A stretch of DNA of 64,000 nt from Virgibacillus sp. SK37 (GCF_000725285.1 NZ_CP007161.1:1-64000), one strand, 5' to 3'. Counted from the first letter of the stretch, positions 13,776 to 23,277 are shown. A program made the numbers and translations. The notes: generated by a model from the letters alone, not told the origin.

Positions 13776-13942
13776 GCAACAAATTAGCGAAGCGTTTTCC
13801 CGAAGCGGGCGATCCCACATTTTAGAAGGTTTGTCTTTAGAATAGCGTAATTTAGTTATGTCTCAGCCTCATCTTCTTCTTTTACAAAGTAAAAGAACTG
13901 ATTTCAAAAAAGAATAGGAAATTTTTCTTAAACGAAAAAAAG

Positions 13943-13973
13943 TAGACTGGGACTATTCCCTGTCTATTTTTTT
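13943..13973 (+). terminator. Second hairpin terminator upstream of dacA
   Basis: TAGAC-TGGGA-loop-TCCCT-GTCTA is followed directly by seven T bases. It isolates dacA from upstream transcription. Confidence 0.7.
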
Positions 13974-14056
13974 AATATTTTATGTGGTAAAATGATGAAG
14001 TGCATACTTTAAGATGTACATAATACAGATAAAATACATGTTGGAGGTACAGAAAG

Positions 14057-15391
14057 TTGAAACACAATTTAAGAAAAGGGTTATCATTCATACTTGCAGT
14101 TATGGTAGCAATGATAACAGTAATGGTTCAGCCATTTTCGACAAAAGCAGCAGAGACATTGGACATCGAAGCAGATTCCGCCATTTTAGTTGATGTGGAA
14201 ACAGGTAAAATTTTGTATGCAAAAAATGCGGACGTAGCACTTCCTCCAGCTAGTATGACGAAAATGATGACAGAATATTTAGTGTGGGAAGCAATTGAGA
14301 AAGGCGACATATCATGGGATACTACAACACAAATCAGTGATTATCCATACAGTATTTCTGCAAATACTTCTTTCTCTGGAGTAGGCTTAAAGCAGAGCCA
14401 GGATTATACTGTAAAAGATTTATATAAAGCGATGGCAATTAATTCTGACAATGCAACAACAATTGCGCTTGCTGAGTTAATAGCGGGATCTGAAGGCGAA
14501 TTTGTTAAAATGATGAATAAAAAAGGTAAGGAAATGGGCTTGCCTGATTTTAAATTTGTTAACTCGACAGGATTGGATAACAAATCTCTAGGTGATAATT
14601 ATCCAGAAGGTACAGATCCTAATGCAACCAATTTATTATCAGCTGAATCAGCTGCATTGCTTGCGTATAAGCTTATTAAGGATTATCCGGAGGCTTTGGA
14701 TATTTCCAGTATTCCTGTAACTGATTTTGGTGGTCAGGAAATACGTAACTGGAACCATATGTTGGCACATGATACTACTTTTTTAAAGCAGTTTTTCTAT
14801 GAAGGTGTTGACGGCCTGAAAACCGGTTATACCGATTTAGCAGGATACTGTTTTACGGGGACAGCAGAACGTAACGGCAACCGTTTGATCTCTGTTGTGA
14901 TGAAAACAGGAAGTGAAGAAAAACGATTCCAGGAAACAGCCAAGCTATTGGATTATGGTTTTTCTAAATTTGAAACCAAGGAGCTATTTCCAGAAGGATA
15001 TCAGTTAAAAGATGAGACTACCTTACCTGTTGCCAAAGGTAAAGAAGAAAAAGTGAGTATTTCTACAAATAAAGCTGTTACTATTCCGGTTAAATCAGGC
15101 CAGGAAAAACAATATAGTATCAAATATAATCTTGATAAAGATAAGCTAAATAAAGAAGGAGAACTTCTGGCACCTGTCAAGAAAGGTGAAAAGGTAGGTA
15201 CTGCTGAAGTAGTCTTTAAAGGAGATAAGGACTATGGATATATTACCAAAGATAAAGGCAATACCATTGATTTAGTTACAAATGAAGCTGTTGAGAAGTC
15301 AAACTGGTTTATGCTAACTTTAGGTGCAATTGGCGATTTCTTTGTTGATTTATTTACAACTGTCGTTGATTGGATTAAAGGGTTATTTTAA
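14057..15391 (+). CDS. dacA: D-alanyl-D-alanine carboxypeptidase DacA (PBP5)
   Basis: DacA trims the terminal D-alanine from peptidoglycan stem peptides outside the membrane. A signal peptide spans about residues 1-31, ending near TKAA. The penicillin-binding motifs are S66-M-T-K69, SDN (in INSDNATT, near 133) and KTG (in GLKTGYTD, near 256). A C-terminal beta domain and an amphipathic anchoring helix at the very end (VDLFTTVVDWIKGLF) are visible. The start is TTG 14057 with GGAGG ten bases upstream. The 444-residue length fits the family. pdxS follows after 26 bases. Confidence 0.96.
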   Translation: MKHNLRKGLSFILAVMVAMITVMVQPFSTKAAETLDIEADSAILVDVETGKILYAKNADVALPPASMTKMMTEYLVWEAIEKGDISWDTTTQISDYPYSISANTSFSGVGLKQSQDYTVKDLYKAMAINSDNATTIALAELIAGSEGEFVKMMNKKGKEMGLPDFKFVNSTGLDNKSLGDNYPEGTDPNATNLLSAESAALLAYKLIKDYPEALDISSIPVTDFGGQEIRNWNHMLAHDTTFLKQFFYEGVDGLKTGYTDLAGYCFTGTAERNGNRLISVVMKTGSEEKRFQETAKLLDYGFSKFETKELFPEGYQLKDETTLPVAKGKEEKVSISTNKAVTIPVKSGQEKQYSIKYNLDKDKLNKEGELLAPVKKGEKVGTAEVVFKGDKDYGYITKDKGNTIDLVTNEAVEKSNWFMLTLGAIGDFFVDLFTTVVDWIKGLF

Positions 15392-15417
15392 AATAAAACT
15401 TTACAGGGGGAAATATC

Positions 15418-16302
15418 ATGAGGAATACAGGTACAGAGAGAGTTAAACGAGGAATGGCTGAAATGCAAAAAGGCGGCGTCATTATGGACGTAGTGAATGC
15501 CGAGCAAGCAAAAATTGCCGAGGCAGCAGGGGCAGTCGCTGTTATGGCTTTAGAACGAGTGCCTTCTGATATTCGTGCAGCAGGCGGGGTTGCCAGAATG
15601 GCTGACCCAACTATTACAGAAGAAGTATTAAATGCAGTCTCCATTCCAGTAATGGCTAAAGCCCGTATTGGACATATTGTGGAGGCACGTGTGTTGGAAG
15701 CAATGGGTGTTGATTATATTGACGAGAGTGAAGTATTAACACCTGCAGATGACATATTCCACCTCAATAAATCCGACTATACAGTTCCTTTTGTTTGTGG
15801 ATGCCGTAATTTGGGTGAAGCTGCACGACGCATTGGAGAAGGAGCTTCCATGCTTCGTACAAAAGGGGAACCAGGTACAGGGAATATTGTAGAAGCTGTA
15901 CGCCATATGCGTGAAGTGCAATCTGAAATTCGCAAACTAACTGCGATGTCTAGAGATGAAGTAATGACATTTGCTAAAGAAATTGGTGCGCCATTTGAAT
16001 TGTTAATTCAAATTCGTGAGGAAGGTCGTTTACCTGTAGTTAACTTTGCAGCAGGTGGAATTGCAACCCCTAGTGATGCTGCATTAATGATGGAGCTAGG
16101 TGCAGATGGAGTATTTGTTGGATCTGGTATCTTTAAATCGGACAACCCAGAGAAATTTGCAAAAGCAATTGTTGAGGCTACAACACATTATCAGGATTAT
16201 AAGTTAATTTCAGAGCTTTCCAAAGGATTAGGAACTGCTATGAAGGGTCTTGAAATGAGCACGATTGCCGCACACGATCGTATGCAGGATCGCAGCGAAT
16301 AG
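15418..16302 (+). CDS. pdxS: Pyridoxal 5'-phosphate synthase subunit PdxS
   Basis: PdxS builds pyridoxal phosphate from ribose 5-phosphate, glyceraldehyde 3-phosphate and ammonia supplied by PdxT. The 294-residue barrel protein shows the conserved segments [30 protein letters not shown] (with the Schiff-base lysine near 82) and [10 protein letters not shown]. The ATG at 15418 follows AGGGGGA. It forms an operon with pdxT, 16 bases apart. Confidence 0.97.
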   Translation: MRNTGTERVKRGMAEMQKGGVIMDVVNAEQAKIAEAAGAVAVMALERVPSDIRAAGGVARMADPTITEEVLNAVSIPVMAKARIGHIVEARVLEAMGVDYIDESEVLTPADDIFHLNKSDYTVPFVCGCRNLGEAARRIGEGASMLRTKGEPGTGNIVEAVRHMREVQSEIRKLTAMSRDEVMTFAKEIGAPFELLIQIREEGRLPVVNFAAGGIATPSDAALMMELGADGVFVGSGIFKSDNPEKFAKAIVEATTHYQDYKLISELSKGLGTAMKGLEMSTIAAHDRMQDRSE

Positions 16303-16318
16303 AAAGAAGGAATGTATG

Positions 16319-16909
16319 ATGGCAACAATTGGAGTACTTGCATTACAAGGAGCCGTTCGGGAGCATATTCGTTCTATTGAAGCATGTGGAGCACAAGCTA
16401 TAGAAATAAAACGGACAGAACAGTTGGAAACCATTGATGGCTTAATACTTCCGGGTGGGGAAAGCACAACGATGCGTCGTTTAATTGACAGCTACGGCTT
16501 TTTTGACGCTATTCGGGAATTTGGTGAAAGAGGTAAACCTATTTTTGGCACGTGTGCTGGGCTTATCCTTATGGCCAATGAAATAGAGAACCAGGATCAG
16601 TCTCATTTGGGATTAATGAATATGAAAGTTGCCCGCAATGCATTCGGGCGTCAAGTAGCCAGCTTCGAAGCAGATTTGGCTATAACCAATGTGGCTGAAG
16701 ATTTTAACGCTGTATTTATCCGTGCGCCTTATATTGTCGAGACTGGATCTGATGTTCACGTGCTCGCGAAGTATAATGAGCGTATTGTAGCAGCACAGCA
16801 AGGGCACTATATTTGTACAGCATTTCACCCTGAATTAACAGATGATAACCGATTTATTGCATATTTTGTTGCTATGGTGGAACAATCAATACAAACACTT
16901 GCATCCTAA
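16319..16909 (+). CDS. pdxT: Pyridoxal 5'-phosphate synthase glutaminase PdxT
   Basis: PdxT releases ammonia from glutamine and channels it to PdxS. The 196-residue protein shows the oxyanion motif [10 protein letters not shown], the nucleophile elbow GTCAGL (cysteine near 80), the contact segment [15 protein letters not shown] and the His-Glu pair in FHPELT. ATG 16319 is preferred, seven bases after AAGGA; ATG 16316 is adjacent and also possible. The gene end overlaps the -35 region of the serS T-box promoter. Confidence 0.95.
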   Translation: MATIGVLALQGAVREHIRSIEACGAQAIEIKRTEQLETIDGLILPGGESTTMRRLIDSYGFFDAIREFGERGKPIFGTCAGLILMANEIENQDQSHLGLMNMKVARNAFGRQVASFEADLAITNVAEDFNAVFIRAPYIVETGSDVHVLAKYNERIVAAQQGHYICTAFHPELTDDNRFIAYFVAMVEQSIQTLAS

Positions 16910-16927
16910 TATGAAATTGGATATGAT
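16899..16927 (+). promoter_or_regulatory. Sigma-A promoter of the serS T-box leader
   Basis: TTGCAT (16899-16904), a 17-base spacer and TATGAT (16922-16927). The -35 element overlaps the last codons of pdxT. The predicted start is just before the T-box stem I. Confidence 0.65.
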
Positions 16928-16933
16928 GATAGA

Positions 16934-17191
16934 TAATATAAAAAGTAATGACAGGAAGTAGTAATAATACATCTTTCTTTAGAGAGTCGATGGTTGGTGA
17001 AAATCGATGTAAGGGTATTGTGAATCCATCCTTGAACTGGTCTATGGAACCCGGCATGTCCGTAAGTAAGTAGACCCGGCTATGTACCGTTAATAACTGT
17101 GAGCCGGAAGAGTTTTTCTCTTCAACAAGGGTGGCAACGCGGGAATTATACTCTCGTCCCTATTTATTATATAGGGACGGGAGTTTTTTGT
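16934..17191 (+). promoter_or_regulatory. T-box riboswitch, serine (serS leader)
   Basis: The leader has the T-box sequence AAGGGTGGCAACGCG at 17127-17141, which pairs with the end of uncharged tRNA. The likely specifier codon is TCC (Ser) at 17025-17027, preceded by GAA in a stem I bulge. The terminator, TCGTCCCTAT...ATAGGGACGGGAG followed by six T bases, ends at about 17189. Uncharged tRNA-Ser should favour readthrough into serS. Confidence 0.92.
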
Positions 17192-17213
17192 TTTTGATTT
17201 TGAGTAATGAGGC

Positions 17214-17577
17214 GAGTCTAATGAACAAACCGAGCAAGCGTTGTAGCAAATGTGTCCAATAGAGCGAGTCTAATGGACAAAACCAGCAGGACTCGCAGCA
17301 AATGTGTCCAATAGAACGAGTCTAATGGACAAAACCAGCAAGAATCACAGCAGTTCTGTCCAATAGAGCGGTTGTAATGGACAAACCGAGCAAGAATCAT
17401 AGCAGTACTGTCTAATAGAGCGGTTGTAATGGACAAACCGAGCAGTAATCACGGCAGTTCTGTCCAATAGAGCGGTTGTAATGGACAAACCGAGCAAGAA
17501 TCATAGCAACTCTGTCCAATAGAGCGAGTCTAATGGACAAAACCAGCAAGAATCCCAGCAGTTTTGTCCAATAAGAA
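17214..17577. repeat. Seven 52-bp tandem repeats between T-box and serS
   Basis: Units start at 17214, 17266, 17318, 17370, 17422, 17474 and 17526, each exactly 52 bases. The common core is TAATGGACAAA...AGCA...TGTCCAATAGAGC. Each unit contains the complementary pair TGGACA and TGTCCA, so each can fold into a hairpin. Two variants alternate at the unit start: GAGTCTAATGG and GGTTGTAATGG. The period is not a multiple of three, so small frames crossing it are chance. The array lies downstream of the T-box terminator and ends 45 bases before serS. Confidence 0.95.
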
Positions 17578-17621
17578 TATATTTCAATAGTATACCTATA
17601 CAAATAAAGGAGGAATTAATT

Positions 17622-18896
17622 ATGTTAGACATGAAGTATTTAAGAAATAATTTTCAAGAAGTAAAAACAAAGCTGGCACATCGTGGAGAGGATTTAACGG
17701 AGCTTGATAAGTTTGAAGAGCTTGATACAAAGCGAAGAGAGCTAATTTCCGAAACAGAAAAGTTAAAAGCAAAGCGGAATGAAGCTACCAAACAAATTTC
17801 TGCATTAAAAAAAGAGAAAAAAGATGCGGAACATGCCATTAAAGAAATGCGCAAGGTTGGCGATGAAATTTCTGCACTTGATAAACAGCTAAAAGAAATT
17901 GAAGAACAATTACAGCATATGATGCTATCTATTCCAAACATCCCTCATGAAAGTGTACCAGTCGGAGAAGACGAAGAGGACAATATTGAAGTGCGTAATT
18001 GGGGTGTGGTGAAGGATTTCGACTTTGATGTCCAAGCACACTGGGATATTGCGACAAACTTGGATATTCTTGATTTTGAAAGAGCAGGAAAGGTAACTGG
18101 AAGTCGCTTCGTATTCTACAAAGGACTAGGCGCCAGACTGGAACGTGCATTATTAAACTTTATGATGGATTTGCATGCAGATGAGCACGGCTATGAAGAA
18201 ATGCTTCCACCGCAAATTGTGAACCGTACAAGCATGACAGGCACAGGCCAGCTTCCAAAGTTTGAAGAAGATGCATTTAAACTGGAGGAATGGGATTATT
18301 TTATGGTCCCAACTGCAGAGGTACCGGTGACCAACTTCCATCGTGATGAGATTTTTAAACCAGAAGAGCTACCTAAGAAGTATGTAGCTTTCAGCAGCTG
18401 TTTCCGTTCTGAAGCGGGATCTGCTGGACGGGATACACGTGGATTGATCCGTCAGCATCAGTTCAATAAAGTAGAACTTGTTCATTTTGCAAAACCGGAA
18501 GATTCTTATGAAACATTGGAGACACTTACTGGAAATGCAGAGAAAGTGTTACAGCTATTAAACCTTCCTTATCGCGTAATGAGTATGTGTACAGGTGACC
18601 TTGGATTTACAGCCGCTAAAAAATACGACATTGAAGTATGGATTCCGAGCCAGAATACGTACAGAGAGATTTCTTCTTGCTCTAACTTTGAAGATTTCCA
18701 GGCCAGACGCGCAGGTATTCGTTTTCGAAGAGACGCAAATGGTAAGCCGGAATATGTTCATACATTGAATGGCTCTGGACTTGCAATTGGCCGCACAGTT
18801 GCAGCGATCTTAGAAAATTATCAACAAGAAGACGGTTCTGTTATTGTGCCTGCAGCTTTACGAGCATATATGGGTGGAAAAGAAATAATTAAATAA
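17622..18896 (+). CDS. serS: Seryl-tRNA synthetase
   Basis: SerS charges tRNA-Ser. The 424-residue class II synthetase has the N-terminal two-helix coiled-coil tRNA-binding arm (about 25-105, rich in K and E), motif 2 [19 protein letters not shown], and motif 3 [11 protein letters not shown] near 390. ATG 17622 has AAGGAGGA at 17607-17614. Expression is controlled by the serine T-box upstream, with the 52-bp repeat array inside the readthrough transcript. Confidence 0.98.
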   Translation: MLDMKYLRNNFQEVKTKLAHRGEDLTELDKFEELDTKRRELISETEKLKAKRNEATKQISALKKEKKDAEHAIKEMRKVGDEISALDKQLKEIEEQLQHMMLSIPNIPHESVPVGEDEEDNIEVRNWGVVKDFDFDVQAHWDIATNLDILDFERAGKVTGSRFVFYKGLGARLERALLNFMMDLHADEHGYEEMLPPQIVNRTSMTGTGQLPKFEEDAFKLEEWDYFMVPTAEVPVTNFHRDEIFKPEELPKKYVAFSSCFRSEAGSAGRDTRGLIRQHQFNKVELVHFAKPEDSYETLETLTGNAEKVLQLLNLPYRVMSMCTGDLGFTAAKKYDIEVWIPSQNTYREISSCSNFEDFQARRAGIRFRRDANGKPEYVHTLNGSGLAIGRTVAAILENYQQEDGSVIVPAALRAYMGGKEIIK

Positions 18897-18904
18897 AAAA
18901 ATGT

Positions 18905-18933
18905 TTGACAAATTTTAAAATTGATAGTAAAGT
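18905..18933 (+). promoter_or_regulatory. Promoter of the met operon leader
   Basis: TTGACA (18905-18910), a 17-base spacer and TAAAGT (18928-18933). It lies about 30 bases before the first S-box, the expected place for the met transcript start. Confidence 0.55.
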
Positions 18934-18964
18934 CAATATCATACTAAATTAAATAATAAAAAAA

Positions 18965-19130
18965 CTTCTTATTCAGAGAGGTGGAGGGAATTGGCCCTTT
19001 GATACCTCGGCAGCGGACTTTTATAGTACTGTGCCAAATCCAACAAGCAACAGCTTGGAAAATAAGAAGAGTTTTGGTTCGTTATATACAAATCTCTTCT
19101 TATTTCATAAGGAGGGATTTTTGTTTTTTT
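18965..19130 (+). promoter_or_regulatory. SAM-I riboswitch (S-box) number 1 with terminator
   Basis: S-box core elements are in order: AGAGAGGTGGAGGGA, GATACCTCGGCAGCGGAC and GTACTGTGCCAAATCC. P1 is formed by CTTCTTATT (18965) and AATAAGAAG (19061-19069). The expression platform is a 13-bp terminator stem from 19091 to 19119 followed by TTTTGTTTTTTT; the 3' strand of P1 can pair with its CTCTTCTTATT arm as antiterminator. SAM binding should stop transcription. Confidence 0.93.
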
Positions 19131-19191
19131 AGAGTAATGTTGCTGGATGTACGATGTGTGGTACGAACAGCAAAAAAATTTAATAGTTATA

Positions 19192-19348
19192 CTTCTTATC
19201 CAGAGAGGTGGAGGGACTGGCCCGACGATACCTCGGCAACGGACTGATTTAGTACCGTGCCAATTCCAGCAGGCGTATGCCTGAAAGATAAGAAGAGCAT
19301 GTTCCTAAATGCCTCTTCTTATCTCCGAAGAAGAGGCATTTTTATATT
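19192..19348 (+). promoter_or_regulatory. SAM-I riboswitch (S-box) number 2 with terminator
   Basis: A second complete S-box: AGAGAGGTGGAGGGA, GATACCTCGGCAACGGAC and GTACCGTGCCAATTCC, with P1 CTTCTTATC (19192) and GATAAGAAG (19287-19295). Its terminator is AAATGCCTCTTCTT...AAGAAGAGGCATTT at 19307-19341 followed by T-rich sequence, ending 18 bases before metN. It lies 61 bases after the first switch terminator, with no clear promoter between them. Confidence 0.93.
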
Positions 19349-19365
19349 TTAGAAGGAGGAAGAAA

Positions 19366-20397
19366 ATGATTACATTTGAACATGTGACAAAAATTTACGA
19401 TGGGGCCGCACAGGAAATTAAGGCATTGGATGATGTCAATTTACATATTGAAAAGGGAGAGATTTATGGAGTTATTGGTTTTAGTGGTGCCGGAAAGAGC
19501 TCGCTGATCCGTTGTGTAAACTTATTGGAACGCCCAACTTCAGGAAAGGTGACTGTGAATGGCCAGGACTTACTCGCACTTTCGCCAAAGGAGTTGAGGG
19601 AAGCAAAACGGAATATTGGGATGATCTTTCAACATTTTAATCTGTTAAACTCTAAAACTGTTTTTACTAATGTAGCGATGCCATTACTTTTATCTAATAC
19701 ACCGAAAGAAGAGGTTAACAAACGGGTCAGTGAATTATTGGAGTTTGTTGGTTTAGAAGACAAAGCAGATAGTTATCCAGATCAGCTATCTGGCGGACAG
19801 AAGCAAAGAGTAGGAATTGCAAGAGCCCTGGCAACACAGCCTTCTGTCCTTTTATGTGATGAAGCAACTTCAGCACTTGATCCGGAAACGACGAATTCCA
19901 TATTAAAGCTTTTAAAGAAAATTAATCAGGAGTATAACATTACTATTTTGATTATCACTCATGAAATGGGGGTTATCCGAGAAATTTGCGACAAAGTAGC
20001 CGTACTAGACGGTGGGAAAGTAGTTGAAGCAGGTTCTGTGTTTGAGGTATTTTCACAGCCAAAAACGGAAGTAGCTCACAACTTTGTAAGCTCCGTTATG
20101 CATGATGATATACCAGAATCCGTATATCAGCTTATTCGGGCACAGGATGAGTCCCATCAAATCTACCGGATCGTATTTATTGGTGAAGCAACCGGAGCCC
20201 CACTACTTTCACAAATAGCAAAGCAATATGATGTAGAGGTTAATGTATTATTCGGTAGTATTACCGAATTACAAGGAACTCCATTTGGGAATTTAATTGT
20301 TAAATTTGCGGGAGAGGAAAAAGAAATCCAGCGGGTTATTATGCATATTCATCAACAAAAAGTAACTGTAAAGGAAGTGTTGGGCAATGTTAGTTGA
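19366..20397 (+). CDS. metN: Methionine ABC transporter ATP-binding protein MetN
   Basis: MetN powers import of methionine across the membrane. The 343-residue protein has Walker A GFSGAGKSS, the ABC signature LSGGQKQR, Walker B VLLCDEATSALD and a C-terminal NIL domain (about 265-343) that in this family binds methionine and inhibits transport. ATG 19366 follows AGAAGGAGGA. It is the first gene after the two S-boxes and overlaps metI by 11 bases. Confidence 0.97.
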   Translation: MITFEHVTKIYDGAAQEIKALDDVNLHIEKGEIYGVIGFSGAGKSSLIRCVNLLERPTSGKVTVNGQDLLALSPKELREAKRNIGMIFQHFNLLNSKTVFTNVAMPLLLSNTPKEEVNKRVSELLEFVGLEDKADSYPDQLSGGQKQRVGIARALATQPSVLLCDEATSALDPETTNSILKLLKKINQEYNITILIITHEMGVIREICDKVAVLDGGKVVEAGSVFEVFSQPKTEVAHNFVSSVMHDDIPESVYQLIRAQDESHQIYRIVFIGEATGAPLLSQIAKQYDVEVNVLFGSITELQGTPFGNLIVKFAGEEKEIQRVIMHIHQQKVTVKEVLGNVS

Positions 20398-21037
20398 TTG
20401 GCAGCAAATCATAGAGGCATTATGGGAAACTGTAGCAATGGTGAGTTTTTCTTTACTGTTCTCTGTCGTTATTGGTTTACCTCTTGGCATTCTACTTGTT
20501 ATTACTCGAAAAGGACATCTATGGGAAAACAAACATGTATTTAATCTATTAAACGCAGTCGTAAATATTTTTAGATCCATCCCTTTCATTATTCTGATGG
20601 TAGCTGTTATCCCGTTTACCCGCTTAGTTGTAGGCACTTCTATTGGTACTGCCGCTGCAATTGTCCCAATGGTGCTTTATGCAGGACCATATATAGCCAG
20701 GTTAATTGAAAATTCATTGTTGGAGGTTGACCCTGGAGTGATGGAAGCAGCACAGGCAATGGGCGCAACACCTAGACAGATAATTACACGCTTTCTCATT
20801 CCGGAAGCCTTAAGCTCGCTATTACTAGGAATCACGATTGCAACCATTGGTCTTGTAGGTGCATCGGCTATGGCTGGAGCTGTTGGTGGTGGAGGTCTGG
20901 GAGATTTGGCAATAACGTTTGGTTATCAGCGGTTTGATACAACTGTCATGCTGATTACGGTTGGTATTCTTGTCGTTATGGTCCAAGGATTACAGTCATC
21001 AGGAAATATTTTATCAAAAAAAATAAGAAGAAGATAA
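20387..21037 (+). CDS. metI: Methionine ABC transporter permease
   Basis: This 216-residue membrane protein has five or so hydrophobic segments and the permease-ATPase contact motif EAAQAMGATPRQIITRFLIPEA. It is the inner membrane channel of the MetNIQ importer (called MetP in B. subtilis). Its ATG at 20387 lies inside the end of metN. metQ follows after 21 bases. Confidence 0.95.
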   Translation: MLVDWQQIIEALWETVAMVSFSLLFSVVIGLPLGILLVITRKGHLWENKHVFNLLNAVVNIFRSIPFIILMVAVIPFTRLVVGTSIGTAAAIVPMVLYAGPYIARLIENSLLEVDPGVMEAAQAMGATPRQIITRFLIPEALSSLLLGITIATIGLVGASAMAGAVGGGGLGDLAITFGYQRFDTTVMLITVGILVVMVQGLQSSGNILSKKIRRR

Positions 21038-21058
21038 ACATAAAAGGAGAGAACAAAC

Positions 21059-21877
21059 ATGAAGAAATTTGGTCTATTTTTATTACTTTCATTCGTAACC
21101 CTTGTTATTAGTGCTTGCTCGAGCGGCGAGGCTGCTACAAAAGTAAAGGTAGGTATTAGTGGTTCAGATACAACCATTTGGGATTATGTTGCTGAAAAAG
21201 CCAAGGAGGAGGGGATAGATGTTGAAATTGTTCGATTCTCTGATTATGTGCAACCAAACATGGCACTAGCTGAAGGAGAAATTGATGCAAATGCTTTCCA
21301 GACCGTTTCCTATTTTGATGCATTTATTAAAGAGCATGAATTGGATTTAACACCTATAGCCACTACGGTTATTGCCCCAATGGGATTATATTCCGAAAAG
21401 CATGATCGTGTCGAGAGTATTCCTGAGGGAGGAACGATTGCATTACCAAATGAAGCAACGAACATGGGTCGTGGATTACTGTTATTACAGGATGCAGGTT
21501 TGATCAAATTGGAGGAAGACTTCGATGGAAATGGCTCGCTAGATAAAATTGTTGAGAATCCTAAAAACTTAAAATTTGAATTGTTAGTTGCAGGGCAAAC
21601 ACCGAGAGTATTACCAGATGTGGATGCTTCTATTATAAACAATGGGATTGCTGTAGATGCTGGCTATAGTCCACTAGAGGATTCCATCTACCATGAGGAT
21701 GAGACAGCGACACCATACATTAATATTATTGCTGTACAGGAAAAAGACAAAGATAATAAAACACTTAAAAAGCTAGCTGAGATTTATCAAACAGAGGATG
21801 TAGCAGATTTTATCATTGAAGAACGTGATGGTAATTCCATTCCAACCTTTGTTCCATTAAGTGAAATCGGACATTAA
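21059..21877 (+). CDS. metQ: Methionine-binding lipoprotein MetQ
   Basis: The substrate-binding lipoprotein of the methionine importer. A type II signal peptide ends in the lipobox LVISAC with the lipidated cysteine at residue 20. The mature part has the NlpA family pattern (VKVGISGSDTTIWDYVAEKAKEEGI; PNEATNMGRGLLLLQDAGLIKL). ATG 21059 follows AAAAGGAGAG. The 272-residue length is usual. Confidence 0.95.
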   Translation: MKKFGLFLLLSFVTLVISACSSGEAATKVKVGISGSDTTIWDYVAEKAKEEGIDVEIVRFSDYVQPNMALAEGEIDANAFQTVSYFDAFIKEHELDLTPIATTVIAPMGLYSEKHDRVESIPEGGTIALPNEATNMGRGLLLLQDAGLIKLEEDFDGNGSLDKIVENPKNLKFELLVAGQTPRVLPDVDASIINNGIAVDAGYSPLEDSIYHEDETATPYINIIAVQEKDKDNKTLKKLAEIYQTEDVADFIIEERDGNSIPTFVPLSEIGH

Positions 21878-21905
21878 TTTAAAAGAAAAGGTAGAGGTGA
21901 AAAAA

Positions 21906-23114
21906 ATGACAGTACTAGCAAAGAGTTTAGAAGAAATTAAAAAACGCATTTCTGAAAATATTGAGGAAAATAAAGAGCGTTATATTCAAACAAGTCATGC
22001 CATTCATGATCGTCCTGAAATAGGTAATGAAGAATATTTTGCTTCAGAACAATTAGTTAACATTCTTGTTGAAGAAGGATTTCTGGTTGAAAAAGGTGTA
22101 GCTGGTCATGAAACTGCTTTTCTGGCAAGAAAAAAAGGAATACTCGATGGGCTGACAATTGGTTTCCTAGCTGAATATGATGCCCTACCGGAAATAGGTC
22201 ATGCGTGCGGTCATAATATTATTGGTACAACGAGTGTGGCAGCTGCGGTTGCTTTAAGTAAGTTTATTGATGAAATAGGAGGAGAGCTTGTCGTACTTGG
22301 CACGCCTGCAGAAGAAGGAGGACCAAATGGAAGTGCAAAAGGAAGCTTTGTAAAAGCTGGATTAGTCAAAGATCTGGATGCAGCTATTATGCTTCATCCA
22401 GGAGCGGATACAAGTCTGACTGGCCCTACCCTGGCTGTTGATCCATTGGACTTTGAATTCTTTGGGAGACCTGCTCATGCTTCTGCACATCCTGAAAAAG
22501 GAATAAATGCATTGGATGGCGTATTACAATTATTTAACGGTATTAATGCATTACGACAGCATGTACCATCAGAGGTACGTATCCATGGTATTATCACAGA
22601 TGGAGGCGATGCTCCTAATATTGTACCAGCATATGCCAAAGCAAAATTTTATTTGCGTGCTGCCTCCAGACCTGTCCTTGATGAAGTAACTAAAAAGGTA
22701 AAGGCAATTGCCGAAGGAGCTGCTTTGGCTACTGGTGCGACTGTAAAAGTAACGGCCTTTCAAAACGAGGTAGACAACTTTATACTTAACGATTCTTTCG
22801 ATCAGGTATTCAAAGGAGTGGTTGAAGGATTAGGGGAAAAGGTTAAATTAGAGAAAAAAACAGCCCTCGGTTCCACTGATGCAGGTAATATAAGTCAAGT
22901 TGTTCCAACGATTCACCCACACATTAAAATTGGGTCTAGTGACTTAATTGGACATACAGTGGAATTTAGGGAAGCTGCACGATCAGAAAAGGGTGACCAA
23001 GCTTTAATTACTGGTGCAAAAGCAATTGCACTGACAATTCTTGAGCTGCTTACGAATAAGGAAATATATTCTAAAATTAAAGATGAGTTTGATAAAAGAA
23101 CAAAGGAAGCATAG
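21906..23114 (+). CDS. M20 family metallopeptidase/amidohydrolase
   Basis: A 402-residue zinc hydrolase of the M20 amidohydrolase group that removes acyl groups from amino acids or cuts short peptides. Visible metal-site segments are GHACGHNIIGT (near 103-113), the catalytic EEGGP (near 139), and MLHPGAD. ATG 21906 follows AGAGGTGA; an earlier in-frame ATG at 21861 overlaps metQ and is not needed. It is 28 bases downstream of metQ with no terminator between, so it is probably under S-box control and may free methionine from an acylated or peptide form. That substrate is inference. Confidence 0.88.
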   Translation: MTVLAKSLEEIKKRISENIEENKERYIQTSHAIHDRPEIGNEEYFASEQLVNILVEEGFLVEKGVAGHETAFLARKKGILDGLTIGFLAEYDALPEIGHACGHNIIGTTSVAAAVALSKFIDEIGGELVVLGTPAEEGGPNGSAKGSFVKAGLVKDLDAAIMLHPGADTSLTGPTLAVDPLDFEFFGRPAHASAHPEKGINALDGVLQLFNGINALRQHVPSEVRIHGIITDGGDAPNIVPAYAKAKFYLRAASRPVLDEVTKKVKAIAEGAALATGATVKVTAFQNEVDNFILNDSFDQVFKGVVEGLGEKVKLEKKTALGSTDAGNISQVVPTIHPHIKIGSSDLIGHTVEFREAARSEKGDQALITGAKAIALTILELLTNKEIYSKIKDEFDKRTKEA

Positions 23115-23143
23115 ATATTCTTAACAAGCTAATATAAAGGGGG

Positions 23144-23180
23144 TGAAGAGGTGGAAGAAACAGCATTCCACCTCTTGACT
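23144..23180 (+). terminator. Hairpin after the met operon
   Basis: GAAGAGGTGGAA pairs with TTCCACCTCTT around a nine-base loop at about 23144-23178. The following sequence (GACTTTG) is only weakly T-rich, so efficiency is uncertain. Confidence 0.5.
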
Positions 23181-23233
23181 TTGTATAGAAAATTAAGACT
23201 TTCTTTTACGGATAAAAAAGTTCTTAAAAATAA

Positions 23234-23262
23234 TTGACAGTAAAAATAATGCATGATATATT
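23234..23262 (+). promoter_or_regulatory. Promoter of tRNA-Ser
   Basis: Consensus TTGACA (23234-23239), a 17-base spacer and TATATT (23257-23262), ending 15 bases before the tRNA 5' end. Confidence 0.8.
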
Positions 23263-23277
23263 ATATCTTGTCGTCAC

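Larger units (their letters stand above)
13684..14056. other. guaB-dacA spacer with several hairpins
   Basis: 373 bases without a gene. Besides the two terminator-like hairpins listed separately, it contains a short perfect hairpin TTCTTTTAC-AAA-GTAAAAGAA at 13877-13897. The ribosome site for dacA (GGAGG) is at 14042-14046. No coding potential was seen. Confidence 0.5.

Noticed and set aside
17218-17603. Reverse frames through the 52-bp repeats, with repeated LARFVHYNRSIGQN-like peptides
   Set aside because: The repeat length is not a multiple of three, so the peptide changes frame; the frames are a by-product of the tandem DNA.
18981-19247. 88-codon forward frame across the S-boxes
   Set aside because: It runs through both aptamers and a terminator, which explain the conservation; no ribosome site.
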